From positions 60,510,057 to 60,574,056 of the forward strand of contig CM054120.1 in assembly GCA_028673005.1 (NCBI GenBank): 64,000 nt of DNA, in the 5' to 3' direction. The translations under genes and the position numbers were made by a program. How positions within the stretch are numbered: the first letter of the stretch is position 1; every line of letters begins with the position of its first letter. This DNA is from Tanypteryx hageni. Lineage: Eukaryota > Arthropoda > Insecta > Odonata > Petaluridae. The notes under the pieces were generated by a model. The model was not told where the DNA came from. It was given only the letters and a program-made list of their open reading frames with translations, and ran no database searches. This document shows positions 12,097 through 22,782 of the stretch, one piece after another.

Positions 12097-13520
12097 CTAA
12101 TTTCTCTGCGATCTTATGTTCGACTGAAATGGTTGCCAAATTACTGTCTTTTTTGAGCCATTGTTGACCTGAAATAATTTTATATCATATTTAATTTTTT
12201 TAAATGACCTTTCACCTCCCGTTACTGACACTGGTAATGCCAACAGAATTCTTAATGTGACAAAGATATTTGGAAACACTACATGCAAATCTTTTTCCAT
12301 TAAATAATTTAAAACATCCAATGGAGCCATATTAGATCGCAACATATCTTGCAACATCAATTTCATCCATCAGATCTACTGCATCAATGTCACTTTCACT
12401 TTTGTCACTATTAGAAAGTTTTGTCTGTAAAATTTCACTGTTCTTCTTTTTTCATCGCTTCTGGCGTATTTCAAATCGGAAAAATTATGCAGAAAATCAA
12501 ACGCTTCGTTATGCTGCTGATGTATCTTCAATCTTTCACACTCATAATTAAATTTCCTATCCTATCTCCTGAAACGTAGAGCATTTGTTTTCGGGGAGTC
12601 TGGTTCCACCTCAATAGTTGCCATTAAATCTTTGCTTTGACTTACGTACTCTATAAACACTTTATCTGAACTCGTTTATTTTTAAACAATCGAATAATTT
12701 TTTTTAAAGGTCAACGCAAGTTTTGATGTTTCTGCAGCGATTTGCTAACAAAACTAATTTTAGATAGAATGTCGTATGTCGTAGAATTTAACGATAAGCA
12801 TGCAAATTAAAGCTCTAAAGTTGTGCAGTCAAACATTGGACCTGGTAGCGAGTGGTAATACCTACATTTGTTCAATCTATCAACTCGGTAAGACTCTAAT
12901 ATCTTTGCGATTTCAAATCTCAATGGTTTTATTGCATTTATCATACTTGCCCACATGGTTTCTGAAACAGGTTTCAATGCTATTTTTTAAATATATTTTT
13001 AGCATGCTCCATCTTCGAGTAGAGGTGGATAAAACATATAATTCCTGCACAACATTGAAGAACTCCACAGTTTAAAGGGTGACCTTTGCCGCATCATTAA
13101 TCACAAGATTTAGGCTGTGAGAAGCTCATGGCACAATAAAAGCCCATGAATTGATATCTAAAATTCTTTTTTGTAAGCCATTATACTTACCACGCATATT
13201 GAGAGCATTTTCGTAACCCTGACCTCTGATATCCTGAACATTTTCAATTTAATCTTCCAACATTTAAAAGACAAATAGGGGGAATCCCTCACCAGTTGAT
13301 TCCGTAATTGGGTAACACCCAAGGAAGTGCTCGTGGATTTCAGCTCTTCCGATTTCGGTATTAATTTCTACAAAAGGGATTACTACGGTAATTTGTTCCA
13401 TATGGCTTACATCCAGGGTAGACAAGTATTATTGAAAATACCTCGATTTCCTACGCATGTCTAAAATTACTTCAAAAATTTCTTCTGAAATTTCACTTAG
13501 AAATTGAAATATGAGTAAGC
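12097..13520 (-). pseudogene. ZMYM/DUF4371-type hAT transposase remnant
   Basis: Read on the minus strand from about 13520 downward, with frameshifts and stops, the translation shows the hallmark order of this family. It has 'LSTLDVSHMEQITVV' (catalytic-core start; family form is D-S/C-TPDVSHxEQL), then 'EIHEHFLG', 'DIRGQGYENALNMRGKYNG' (family RGQGYDNGANMxGKxxG), 'SHSLNLVINDAAKVT', and much later the dimerisation motif 'ALPVSVTGGERSFKKIKYD'. Only the last part (12097-12366) stays open for 89 codons. The middle (about 12370-13050) is badly eroded. The family assignment is strong; the element is certainly inactive. Its termini are probably those at 10255 and 13820. Confidence 0.8.
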
Positions 13521-13820
13521 TACCATCTTCTGTTTTTTCCTTCGTCTTATGTGCTCAGGCATTACTGAATCCAACCACCGGGTGAACCGCCCCTCAATTT
13601 GTCAGAGGAAGTGCATAAACTCATGTCGGCCGCCCGTGTTCGGTGCACACGTTGCACCCGTGCACGCGCTGGCCCTGGTCGTTTGTACCTAATATGAAGG
13701 GTTGAAGAGAGGAATTTAGCACGGAATTGGTTTGAGAATGCAGCCATCGGAGGGTGATGAGGACATAAAATGGGGAGAGGGGGACCGCCCCCATCGAATT
13801 TCCCATTTGATCCGCCACTG

Positions 13821-14484
13821 TTGAATGGTTAAATTATTTTTTAATTTTATTCAAACTACGTGTGCACGAAAAGACATTGAATGTATCTCTATTAATAAAA
13901 CCCTTGCTGTGTGTCTTACGCTGACGTCATCATTGGCATTTTCAATGCGTTTTAACAAACTTCCCGATTAGGTGGAAGGTTGAAATTTCGCAGGAATGCT
14001 TGATTCAGATATAAAAATTAAATGACGAAAAAAATAAGAAAAAAGACGCGGGTTCCGCTTCAGAGGGGTGATTTTCATTTCCCGTAAGATAACACGTAAA
14101 AAGCGATTTTTTTAAGTGCAGGCTTTCATTCTTTTGGAAATTAAAATTGGAAATAATTGACGCACGATCTTCAAATTTAAGTTATGTATTAGTAAAATTA
14201 CCGCAGGTTCTTATTCTATTCATCTTTTGCCGTCTACCTTTCGAGATCTCTCATATTAAACATTTAAATCACACATTTTGGGAAAATATCGGCTTTTAAA
14301 TGGGATGTTGCCTTGCCGACCACGTCATTGTTAAACTTCGAGAATCGATTGCTGTCTCAACCCGCATACATGTGATATATAAGAGTGCCTTAAAATATCG
14401 TGGGATTTTTCGCGAAATTACGTAATCGTAATGGGACTGGGATTTAATTTGGATTCTTTTGCTTAACTAAACGACTATCTAGAT
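13821..14484. other. AT-rich stretch without recognisable gene
   Basis: No coding region or transposon domain identified. A TGACGTCA octamer occurs near 13922. Confidence 0.45.
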
Positions 14485-14760
14485 GTAGAGTAAGAGAGAG
14501 GGGGATGTGGGGAGGGAGATAGGAAGAAAGGGATATAGAATGGAAGTTACAGGGAGAGTAAGGAGGTGTAGAATTAGAAAAGAGCGGGAGGAAAGAGATG
14601 AAGAAGGAAACGGAGAAAAAGAGGGAGAGCTATGGATTGTGATAGAGGCGAATGAGATACTGGGAGGTGGGAGAAAAGAGGCAGAATGAGGGAGTGAGAC
14701 AGAGAGAAAATGAATGGGAGAAGAAAGGAGGGAGAGAGGGACGGCGTGATAGAAGGAATA
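14485..14760 (+). repeat. GA-rich low-complexity tract
   Basis: Purine-rich (GAGRGA)n sequence, merging at about 14648 into the RB block. A 60-codon open frame inside it is compositional. Confidence 0.75.
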
Positions 14761-15779
14761 TTATTATTTATTTATTATTATTACTTCATTTTTGACAAGG
14801 GGCTCGTCATTGGAGAAAACAAGAATGAGAAAGATATTCTCCCGAATCTCTATTTTGTAAAATTTTATACCGGCCCTTAATGAATAAAACAGCTGTTATT
14901 ATTCATTTCTAATTTCCCTTTGAATTTCAAAACGCAAGTACACTAGCAAAATAAACTAATTTACTGGTTATCCATAATAATGAGTTACGATTACTTAAGA
15001 TGTATGGTTTCATTAGAATTACCAGTCTTACGATGGGTTTTCAAAAATACAGTAACTGACAACCATCATATGACAGGCAATACACTAGTCTTTATATAAA
15101 TTGACATTTTCACTGTCCGTCACACTTCATTTTGATAAATTTTAACAATCTTCCCGGCTAGGTAGCAGAATTAAATTTGACTGAAAAACTTGATTCAGTT
15201 AAAAAAAAGGAATGAAAAAATCTGAAGAGTCCTGAGTACGACGCCAGAGCATAATATTATTACTCTTATGATAACACGAAAAAGTCAATTTCTTGACTTG
15301 CAAGTCTTTTTTCCTTAAAAATTTCAAATATATTTGAGTTGTCTACAGATTGTCTGGGATTTGCAACTTCTTACGGAGAAAAGTATGAAGGTTAATTTTC
15401 TTATCGTGAAAATTCAAATCTTACTTGAAACGTTCTAAATCACATTTAAAAATTTGTTCTCTTTTTATCCGTTTCAAGAGGGCATCAAAAATGTGCGCCA
15501 GTGTCTCACACTAAAAAAGAGCGAACTGCAAGTACATTAGTAGGGGAGGATCGTGTGTTCCGGTGAATGTAAAAATCCACCGCAAAATTTTGTCTCTAAG
15601 AAATAATTTTGATGGATTTTGAAATGAAGCAAATGACATGGTTATACATTATGGTATACTAATCGAGTTTAAAACAAAACGAATTCAAATTCAAAGGAAT
15701 TTCATCGATTAGGAACAACTCGTTTGAAGTGAAGCAGAAAATTTAAAATGAATATTTTTTGTAAAACTTTTGATTTGGT

Positions 15780-16295
15780 GACATCACAAACAGGTATGCG
15801 ATTCAAGAAAACAATAAAACTAAGACATTTCATCAGTCTTCTCGAACCAGAGAAGCTTTTAATATTAAGCGCATCTGAAATTTGTTAACTCAAAAATATT
15901 TTACGATAAATATAAAAAATCTTTTACTCGAAGTTTGCAAGACGAATTAATAACACTAACAAGAAATTCATTTATGAGGATTATATTAAACGAGTGCAAG
16001 GATGTTAAGGAATATTTGGAACTTCTGATTATTAAATGGGGCTAGCATCTGATCATTGCAACGTTTGCACAGCACATATGATTTATTTGACTCTCCCAAT
16101 TTCAGTAGCATCCATGGAAAGAGGTTTTTCGAAAATAAAGTTGATTAAAAATTACCTGCGTAGTTGTATGGCGAAGAAAAGGTTAAAAAATCTATAAATT
16201 ACGTCCCTTGAAATCTCAGATTTCAAGAAAATATTATCAAATTTGGATGTAGTAATTAACAAATTTGCTATCATGGTATCGAGAAGGATGATTTA
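15780..16295 (+). pseudogene. hAT transposase C-terminal remnant (RB copy A)
   Basis: After several stops, the translation gives 'LPISVASMERGFSKIKLIKN' followed by 'YLRSCMAKKRLKNL' and a stop. This is a well-preserved hAT dimerisation motif. The next frame segment 'ITSLEISDFKKILSNLDVV' is plausible as the family's C-terminal tail. The upstream 500 bp encode only short recognisable stretches. It is nearly identical to 42238-42750. A hAT-like left end would be expected near 15540, where copy A is eroded but copy B keeps CAGAGGCGGATTG. Confidence 0.75.
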
Positions 16296-16689
16296 AATTG
16301 TGTGTAATACCTACAATATAAATAAAATTATTTTTAATTTTTTAGTATAATGTAAAAATATAATTTCTGTTTTTAATATAAAAAATGTAAATGTAAATTC
16401 TTTTACTTTATTGATGTTTTTAATTGAAGAAACTAGTGGCACCAGCAAAATATTCTGCGAATTTAGCAATTTGGATGTTTAAAAGTATTAATAGCCAATT
16501 TCTCCTTATAAAATTAGACAACTGATATTTTGAATGTAATGTTTGTTTTTATAATTTATATCTGCAACTTTAGTTGTCTCACCCATACGAATAGGTAACA
16601 TTCCAGTATTGAAATAAAGAAAGAAGATTTTTTCTTTTCGACAATCGTTAAAAATGCCCACAGCCCACACGCAAGTCTACTGAATTATA

Positions 16690-17290
16690 ACAATAATCTT
16701 TAATTATTAATGTTGTAAAAAATTAACTTCGAAATTACTTACAACATTAATTTAGATGCTTCATAAACAGCGCGAAGCGAATAACGCAATTCTTTCGTCT
16801 ATTTTAAGGCTTAATAAATGCTAATTCAATCGGAGGCAAAAATACGGGTCGCCTTGGGAACCCCCGGAAAGAGTACGAAAAAGCCATAAAATTTCGAAAA
16901 GAAATGCGTGTCTCTGCGAAATTCTTCCGTGTAACATGTAATCATTGCAAGAATAAGATATTTTATAATTTTAGCTTCTAATAAATAAAAGTGGAGAAAT
17001 TCGGTCCATATTTACGAATTTGAATGAATTAAAGTCATAAACCTTGGACCTTGAAAAATCAAAAGTTTTGTGCAAACATATGGAAAAATATAATCGTCTC
17101 CCGGAGTCGAATATAGTTTTCCCGGGGACTCCTAGTTGGGAGAAACAAAATGGCGTTTACAGCATTTCTCTATGACAAACTATACATGAGATAAAACGGG
17201 GACGGACGGACACACAGACGGACCGAGAAACAGACAGACAGACGGGCAGACAGATGGAGAGTCATTGAGTATTTATATATAAAGATTGTT
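16690..17290 (-). mobile_element. Repeat R1, inverted copy inside RB
   Basis: The reverse complement carries the R1 landmarks 'ttatggctttttcgtactct', 'cgactccgggagacgat' and 'gaagaattt'. The head is marked by a gacagacagacgg microsatellite-like run and 'tttatatataaag'. The same insertion sits at the equivalent place in RB copy B, so it preceded the duplication. Confidence 0.7.
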
Positions 17291-17445
17291 TTGTATTGTG
17301 CATGCGCAATATAAATTAATGTGCAATTCGAATATAGTATTTTTTATTGTGTATTTACAATGTTAAATAAAACTTTATTGGACATTTCTTTTGATTTAAT
17401 TTTGTTAAATAATTTAGTCATTTGCCTTGGGGTCTAAAAACTGTA

Positions 17446-17800
17446 GCGTTCTTCTCCCGAATTCGTATCCCGATTTAAAGTAATTTAAAAATGTATTTTT
17501 TGAAAGCATTGCACTGGCTTAGACGTTACTCGGGAAAAATTGTCAGAAACATGCGTTTCTTTCCGAAATTTTATGGCTTTTTCGTACTCGTTCCGGGTGT
17601 TGCCAATGCGACCGGTCTCCGATTCAATTAGCGTCTATTAAGCCTTCAAATAGACAAATCAATTGCGTTATTCGCTTCGCGCTTTTTATGAAGCATCGCA
17701 ATTATTGTTGTATCAATGTCAAACTTAACGTTGCAACTTAATTATCTGAAGATTATTATTACTCAGTATACTGAGTTTGGGCTTTATAATGATGATGATT
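17446..17800 (+). mobile_element. R2 fragment followed by truncated R1
   Basis: 17446-17520 matches part of R2 ('cgaattcgtatcccga', 'gcattgcactgg'). From about 17530 the R1 family resumes at 'ttttatggctttttcgtact' and continues through 'cgcttcgcgctttttatgaa'. Both are fragments. Confidence 0.6.
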
Positions 17801-17867
17801 TTCTGATTAAGTTTTTAGGTTTTATGTTTATCGATGTTTATCCTACCTATCCTACCAAGTATATTTA

Positions 17868-18312
17868 TAAGTGATATTCTACGAGATATAAAGAAAAGTT
17901 TATTTTTGTCACCAGTAAAGTGGCACTCCCGATTAGGCTACGTGACCCATTCATATCATTTTCTCTGTCCTTTTGTCCTATATACCAAATTTGATGAACA
18001 TCTGTCCTGTAGTTTCGCAGATGAAACATGCGGACGGACGGACACGACTGAGTCATAAGGCGTTCTTTTTTTACTTTTTGCAAATAACGCCTGCAATTGA
18101 ACGCCTTATTGTCAGGTTGTTCCTGTCCGCCTGTTCCTCCATCCGCAAGTTTCATCTGCGAGGCTACTTGGCGGATGTTCATCAAATTGGGTGATTATGA
18201 CATAAGGGTAAAGAAAATAAGAAAGTGATTTAAATGTTTCACGTAGCGTAATCGGGAGTGCCACTTCGCTGTGAGAAAAAATTATCATTTCTCTGTATCG
18301 TAAAATTTTACT
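17868..18312. repeat. Foldback element with about 200-bp arms
   Basis: The left arm (17868-18066) and right arm (about 18100-18312) are imperfect reverse complements. Shared elements are 'gtggcactcccgatta', 'ctacgtga', 'aatttgatgaacat', 'gcagatgaaac', 'tgcgga' and 'aaggcgttc' at the centre. The loop is about 35 bp. Overlapping short frames on both strands (106, 72, 74 and 73 codons) share residues such as 'SQMKxADG' because of this symmetry. They should not be taken as genes. Confidence 0.85.
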
Positions 18313-18539
18313 TAAAATGTTTTCTGACATTATTTGTTAAACTAGTCCAATAGTCAAATGTTTTGTTCAGTACATTTTTATCGAAGGAGTAGCCAATTTT
18401 AAGAAATTCAAACGAGACGGTCGTAATTCGTTTTGAGGTTAGAAAATTTCGTATTGAGTGAAATCTGAAGATCAATTGCTATATTTTTGACGTGTTTTGA
18501 CAAATTTCCGTCAATTATGCGGGTATGTTCAGATTATGT

Positions 18540-18800
18540 ATTAAAATTAAGATACTTTCCATTCTTCCTCTATTTCTCTCTTCCTTCCTCCCATTCCCTT
18601 CCCGCCTTCGCACTTTATTCTCTCTCCCTCCTATTCACCCTCACTCCCATTCTCCCTCCTATTTCTTATCTCTCTTCCTTCTTCCCATTCTCCATCCCTC
18701 TCTCCCTCCTACTCTTCATCCTCCCATCCTCCCTCTCCCTCATATTCTCCTCCCTTTCACCTTCACATTCTCCTCCCTTTCTCCCTCACATTCTCCTTCT
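18540..18800 (+). repeat. CT-rich low-complexity tract
   Basis: (CTCCYT)n polypyrimidine tract. The 125- and 105-codon open frames here are compositional. Confidence 0.85.
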
Positions 18801-18804
18801 CATC

Positions 18805-19790
18805 CTCCTCAGCGCGATATACGTAGAATATTTATTTGTTAAACATTACGCAAGACAACTCTAGTTTACCATAATTATTTCAACTCTCTGGAACATACTT
18901 TAATGTGAATTATATATATTTTTTATTTTCAATCCACATGAAATTTTCTTTCATTAAATTAACATTTATATCTTTTATTCAGAGGAAATATCGCCCCTCA
19001 AAACAGCACCATAAACGAATTTACTTCTTAAATTACTATGTAAACCTTAAATAAACTAATTCCGATTAGCTCATTCTATAAATTTCTGCCACATTTTAAA
19101 TTTCTATATACAACCTTGATCGAGTTATTCGTGTTTTAATAAGTTTACACTCAGGCCAAAGGGCGGACAACATAGCATTTTATTGCTATTTTTGTGATTC
19201 TTTCTACTTCTATTACTTTCTCTGTTTCCCAAACATTCCTCAAGTCCTCCATTCTCCTACCTGACTCCCGTAACCTGTCGCCCAATCCTTAACTCTATAC
19301 AATTTTTAAATGCTCGGTTTGTTAATTATAACGTCCAGCACGTTTATAAGATTTTAGTACCTTTTCTATTTCACATATATTAAATTTAGCTCATTATTAC
19401 GATTGTTATTCTTTTTCCATAATATTTCACCTTTTTAGGTTTCCTTCTCGAAAATAACGAAAAGAATAATTTTTACATTGATTGCTAAGAAAATCATTTT
19501 CCTCTCCTTCCGTCTTTCTCTTTTTCTCGTAATAAAAGACTTCAAAGCACGCTTGATCCTCTAAAATTTGAAGTAACAAAAGGATTTCCAGGAGTATCAA
19601 TATAATTGGTTGGCAAGAGTACATCTCGTTAAAATGGCAAGATTTCCCCAAAATATGTTAATTAAACATTTAACACGAGGAATTTCGAACTGTAGGAAAA
19701 AACAGTGAACAGAATTAGAAACGCTGATTTTCTTCTGTAGAATGGTCTAAGTTAAACGGTCGTACGTCAATTGTTTCTAATTTTAATTAC
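18805..19790. other. AT-rich stretch without recognisable gene
   Basis: Nothing recognised on either strand. The minus-strand frame at 19427-19651 has no supporting context. Confidence 0.45.
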
Positions 19791-19794
19791 CAAA

Positions 19795-20450
19795 TGAAAA
19801 ATGACTGCGCGACAAAAGGTCGACTCTTACGTGTTACCTTATGGAGAATGCAAATCATCCCCTGGAGTAGAAATCTGGACGTTTTTCGTAAATTTTCCTT
19901 CGTCACAGCATTTATAAATCTGAATATAATACGTATCTATCACAAATTTCAAGTTTATATCTGCATATTTGATCGAGTAATTGGAATTTTATGCGCGAAA
20001 AAGTCATAATTTACGTCATCTATGTTATACACAGAAGCAAAGAAAGAAATTTCAGACCTTTTGTATTAGAAAATTCTTATGGAAGGCGAGCTCTGAATGC
20101 TTTTATACGAGAGAGAGGGGGGGAGGGAGGATGAGAGGGAGTGAGAGAGAAGGAGAGAGAGGGATGGAGTTAGAGAAGGAGGGAGAGGGAGATATAGGTA
20201 GATAAATGTATTTATTAGGGCGAGATTGAGACTAGGAAGTCTATTTTTTACAGAAGGATAGAGGGAGAGAATTAGGGAGAAATGGCGAGGAAGATAGAGA
20301 TCAAGGGATGGAGAGACGGAGAGATACAGGAGGAGGGAGAGGGTGAGATAGGTAGATAATTGTATTAATTAGGGCGAGATTAAGACTGCGAAGGTTATTT
20401 TTAGAGAGATGGGGAGATGGATGCAGAGGGAGGGCTGGCGGGGAACTATA
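19795..20450 (+). repeat. Dispersed repeat RG plus GA minisatellite, copy 2
   Basis: Matches 5100-5740: first the unique part, then GA-rich sequence with two copies (near 20196 and 20352) of the 45-50 bp 'tgtatttattagggcgagat' element about 156 bp apart. Confidence 0.85.
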
Positions 20451-20878
20451 TTCGGTGAAGTGCATATCGTGCAAGCAGTTTGTTTTTCGTCAACATCGCA
20501 GTATAATCTTTGATAACTGTATTAAAAATGGATTAGGAGATAGCTCTTCATAAAGTGATTTTTATTTTTTTTTGTTAAAATTCATTTTGTATTATTACAA
20601 ATTTTGCACTACTTATGTGTGCAGTGCAAGATATGAACATTTTAAATAAAAACGTCTGTACTTATTGTTAAAAACACTTATTCATAGTAAATCCGCCTAC
20701 GAAAGCTGCCAGGTGAAAATTTCTCCATATGTAATAGTAGCGTGGTTGTTTTATAAGTGCAGCACTTAAGGCTTAAATATCCTATACTTCACATCATTTC
20801 CAATAGGTATTATCAATTCTGAAGCTAGTTACATTCATTTTCTTTACTTTTTTCTCTACCACAGTGTCTTTTTCACCT

Positions 20879-21310
20879 TAACTACACGGGTATAAACAAG
20901 GATTGATTATATTATTATGATATTTTTTCATTATATTTTCGAAAGGTTGGACATTAATGTCGATACTCGTTTTTTATCCCAATATCATTAACGGTTCGAC
21001 CATATCGTATTATATGACCAAATATAATTTCCACCATAACTATACAGATTTAAACAATGATTTATTTTAAACACCACTTAGCTAAATCATAATTTTCGTT
21101 AAGGCGGAAATAGATTTCGCTGCCACCTTTTTGTTTGGATATCGTATACAGTTCCATTCAATCGCACCTAACTTCACGACATATGTGCCTTACTGTGCCG
21201 TCTGCAACAGCGCCTTTTCTACATAACTATACAGGTATAAACGAGGTCTTCTGGTATGCTACACTTGGCTATATTTCCGTAAGGTTGGAACCCTTTTTAG
21301 ATGCTTCTTT
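20879..21310 (+). repeat. Three diverged tandem units
   Basis: Units begin near 20879, 21037 and 21222 with 'taactacacgggtataaaca', 'taactatacagatttaaaca' and 'taactatacaggtataaacg'. Each later contains a 'tttcg.aaggttgga' or similar phrase. Spacing is about 158 and 185 bp. They lie just upstream of a candidate transcription start. Confidence 0.6.
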
Positions 21311-21419
21311 TTTTAATGTCGTTATCGTAAACGCTGCGATTGTATCATTGTGTCGTACATCACACACGTAAACGCTGTGCATTACATTTACGTATTCAGA
21401 TTTGAGTCTTTGCCAGCTC

Positions 21420-21504
21420 AGTGGCGCATTGTCAGCGGCTCAGTGGGCTGCTCATTTCGGCGGTGAGGATGCTGTGGGTTTGTCGTTGGTTGCGGCATAA
21501 AGAG
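21420..21504 (+). other. Candidate 5' leader exon 1
   Basis: The strong splice donor AGAG|GTAAGG falls at 21504/21505. Upstream, two copies of the arthropod-style initiator TCAGTG lie near 21419 and 21440. The exon is GC-richer than its surroundings. It has no obvious long open frame, so it would be leader. The start is uncertain (either initiator), and no TATA box is obvious. The continuation proposed is 22691-22782. Confidence 0.35.
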
Positions 21505-22690
21505 GTAAGGAAATCTTTGGACATACTTATTTGGAATTAGAGTCGGATTTATGTAATCGGTTTATTCAAATGTATGTTATTTTTAGCGAAAATCAATGCT
21601 GGATTTACTCTTAGTTTTTACTTATCGTAAAGTGTGCCTATGCACTCGACGCAAATGTTTATTTGTTCATTAACCTCGTTAAGCATTGATTAAATGACAC
21701 GGTTATTGTGGTATGACGCATTTGTATTTTCGTGTTGTAATCTGTTTCAACAGAGCACATGTACTTACTTCAGGCGTACTTGGGAAAGTTGAGACATGGA
21801 TGTGGTTATCGAGTAATCCAGAGTTTTTCAAAGTTACGGCAGCAGCGTAACGTTGGGACGCAAAACGCTCAATTAAGTTTCATCCATTATATGCCTATTG
21901 ACGCCAAATTCTTTCTCAGTTAATCAAAATCGACTAATGGGATTTAAAGGTTATTTGATAGTACCATTTTAGTTTTAAATGCAACCTTAGAAATTCGTGC
22001 TTGCATATATATTATTTTATTAGGTCGAAAAACGTATTTTGTGTTAATACTGACGTAGCGGATGCAATTTTGAAAAAAAGCTGTAGTACATAATTGAATG
22101 GATCTGTAAGCGAGGTAGGTAAAAGTGGAATTCGATCGCATTACAGAAGTATAATCAAATTTCCATCGTTACGTGTTTGTATGAAAATTATATATTAGAT
22201 TGAGTTATAGGCCGCCGTGTTCATCCTGCGATTTCATTCATGATTAGAGATGTGTCAAATACCGATGCACGGTAGCATACTTGTGCTTCATCAGGTTGTG
22301 ATTTTTTAGTATGCGGATTTTGTTTCCGAGAGCTAGAGGTGACATTTTCTTATCGTGAGAGCATTTCATTAATTAGAGCATGCAATTATCGATCGAGAAA
22401 CTCGTGAACAGTCACGATGGTTTCAGTTGCTCTTTAGGTACGTAGTCAATAAATGGTAGATAGTTTTGAAGGGAGTATTAAATTTAACTAAGCACCTTAT
22501 GAAAAATAATTCTCTTTTCTTTAATTTTGAATTGAAAAATAACTTGAGTTGCAATAGAATTTGTTTTGAGTATTAGTGGAATGGTTTAGCATGGGGAAAG
22601 CGAGACCATTATATAATGCACTCAAGGAATTGAATTCAGAATGAAATTACATAATGCAAGATTTTTTATTTGATTTTCTTGTTGTTTCAG

Positions 22691-22782
22691 AGGCCTGTAT
22701 CAAACATGCTTTCCTGTTGAAGTCGACCACGCAGATGACGTCTTGTAACTGATTGGGCATGTGGCGACATGAAATATTGGTG
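22691..22782 (+). other. Candidate 5' leader exon 2
   Basis: Bounded by a good acceptor (ttcttgttgtttcag) and a good donor (GGTG|GTGAGT). All three frames contain stops before the 3' quarter, so it would be untranslated or carry a late ATG. It could join 21504 upstream and 27542 downstream. Confidence 0.4.

Larger units (their letters stand above)
10255..13820 (-). mobile_element. hAT transposon (ZMYM/DUF4371-like), decayed
   Basis: The left end at 10255 reads CAGGGGCGGATCCTG. The right end, read on the minus strand from 13820, is CAGTGGCGGATCAAATGG. These are similar hAT-style termini pointing toward each other. Between them a minus-strand hAT transposase remnant (12097-13520) starts about 300 bp from the right end, as expected. 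The adjacent 8 bp (cattcacg and ttgaatgg) do not form a target duplication, so the two ends may derive from different insertions of related elements. A tRNA-derived SINE-like piece is nested at 11290-11370. Confidence 0.55.
14648..17445 (+). repeat. Dispersed repeat RB, copy A (about 2.8 kb)
   Basis: Collinear with 41199-43905. Both copies contain, in order, a GA tract, 'tattatttatttattattat', 'tctcccgaatctctattttg', a hAT transposase remnant and an inverted R1. Identity is uneven: about 97% over 14760-15040, near 90% or less over 15130-15660, about 98-99% over 15665-16700, then lower again. Copy B lacks roughly 85 bp present near 15040-15125. At 17445 copy A switches abruptly into an R2 fragment while copy B continues to a hAT-like end. 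Confidence 0.9.

Noticed and set aside
18487..18864. Open frames of 125 and 105 codons
   Set aside because: They translate a polypyrimidine (CTCCYT)n tract; serine/leucine/proline runs follow from base composition.
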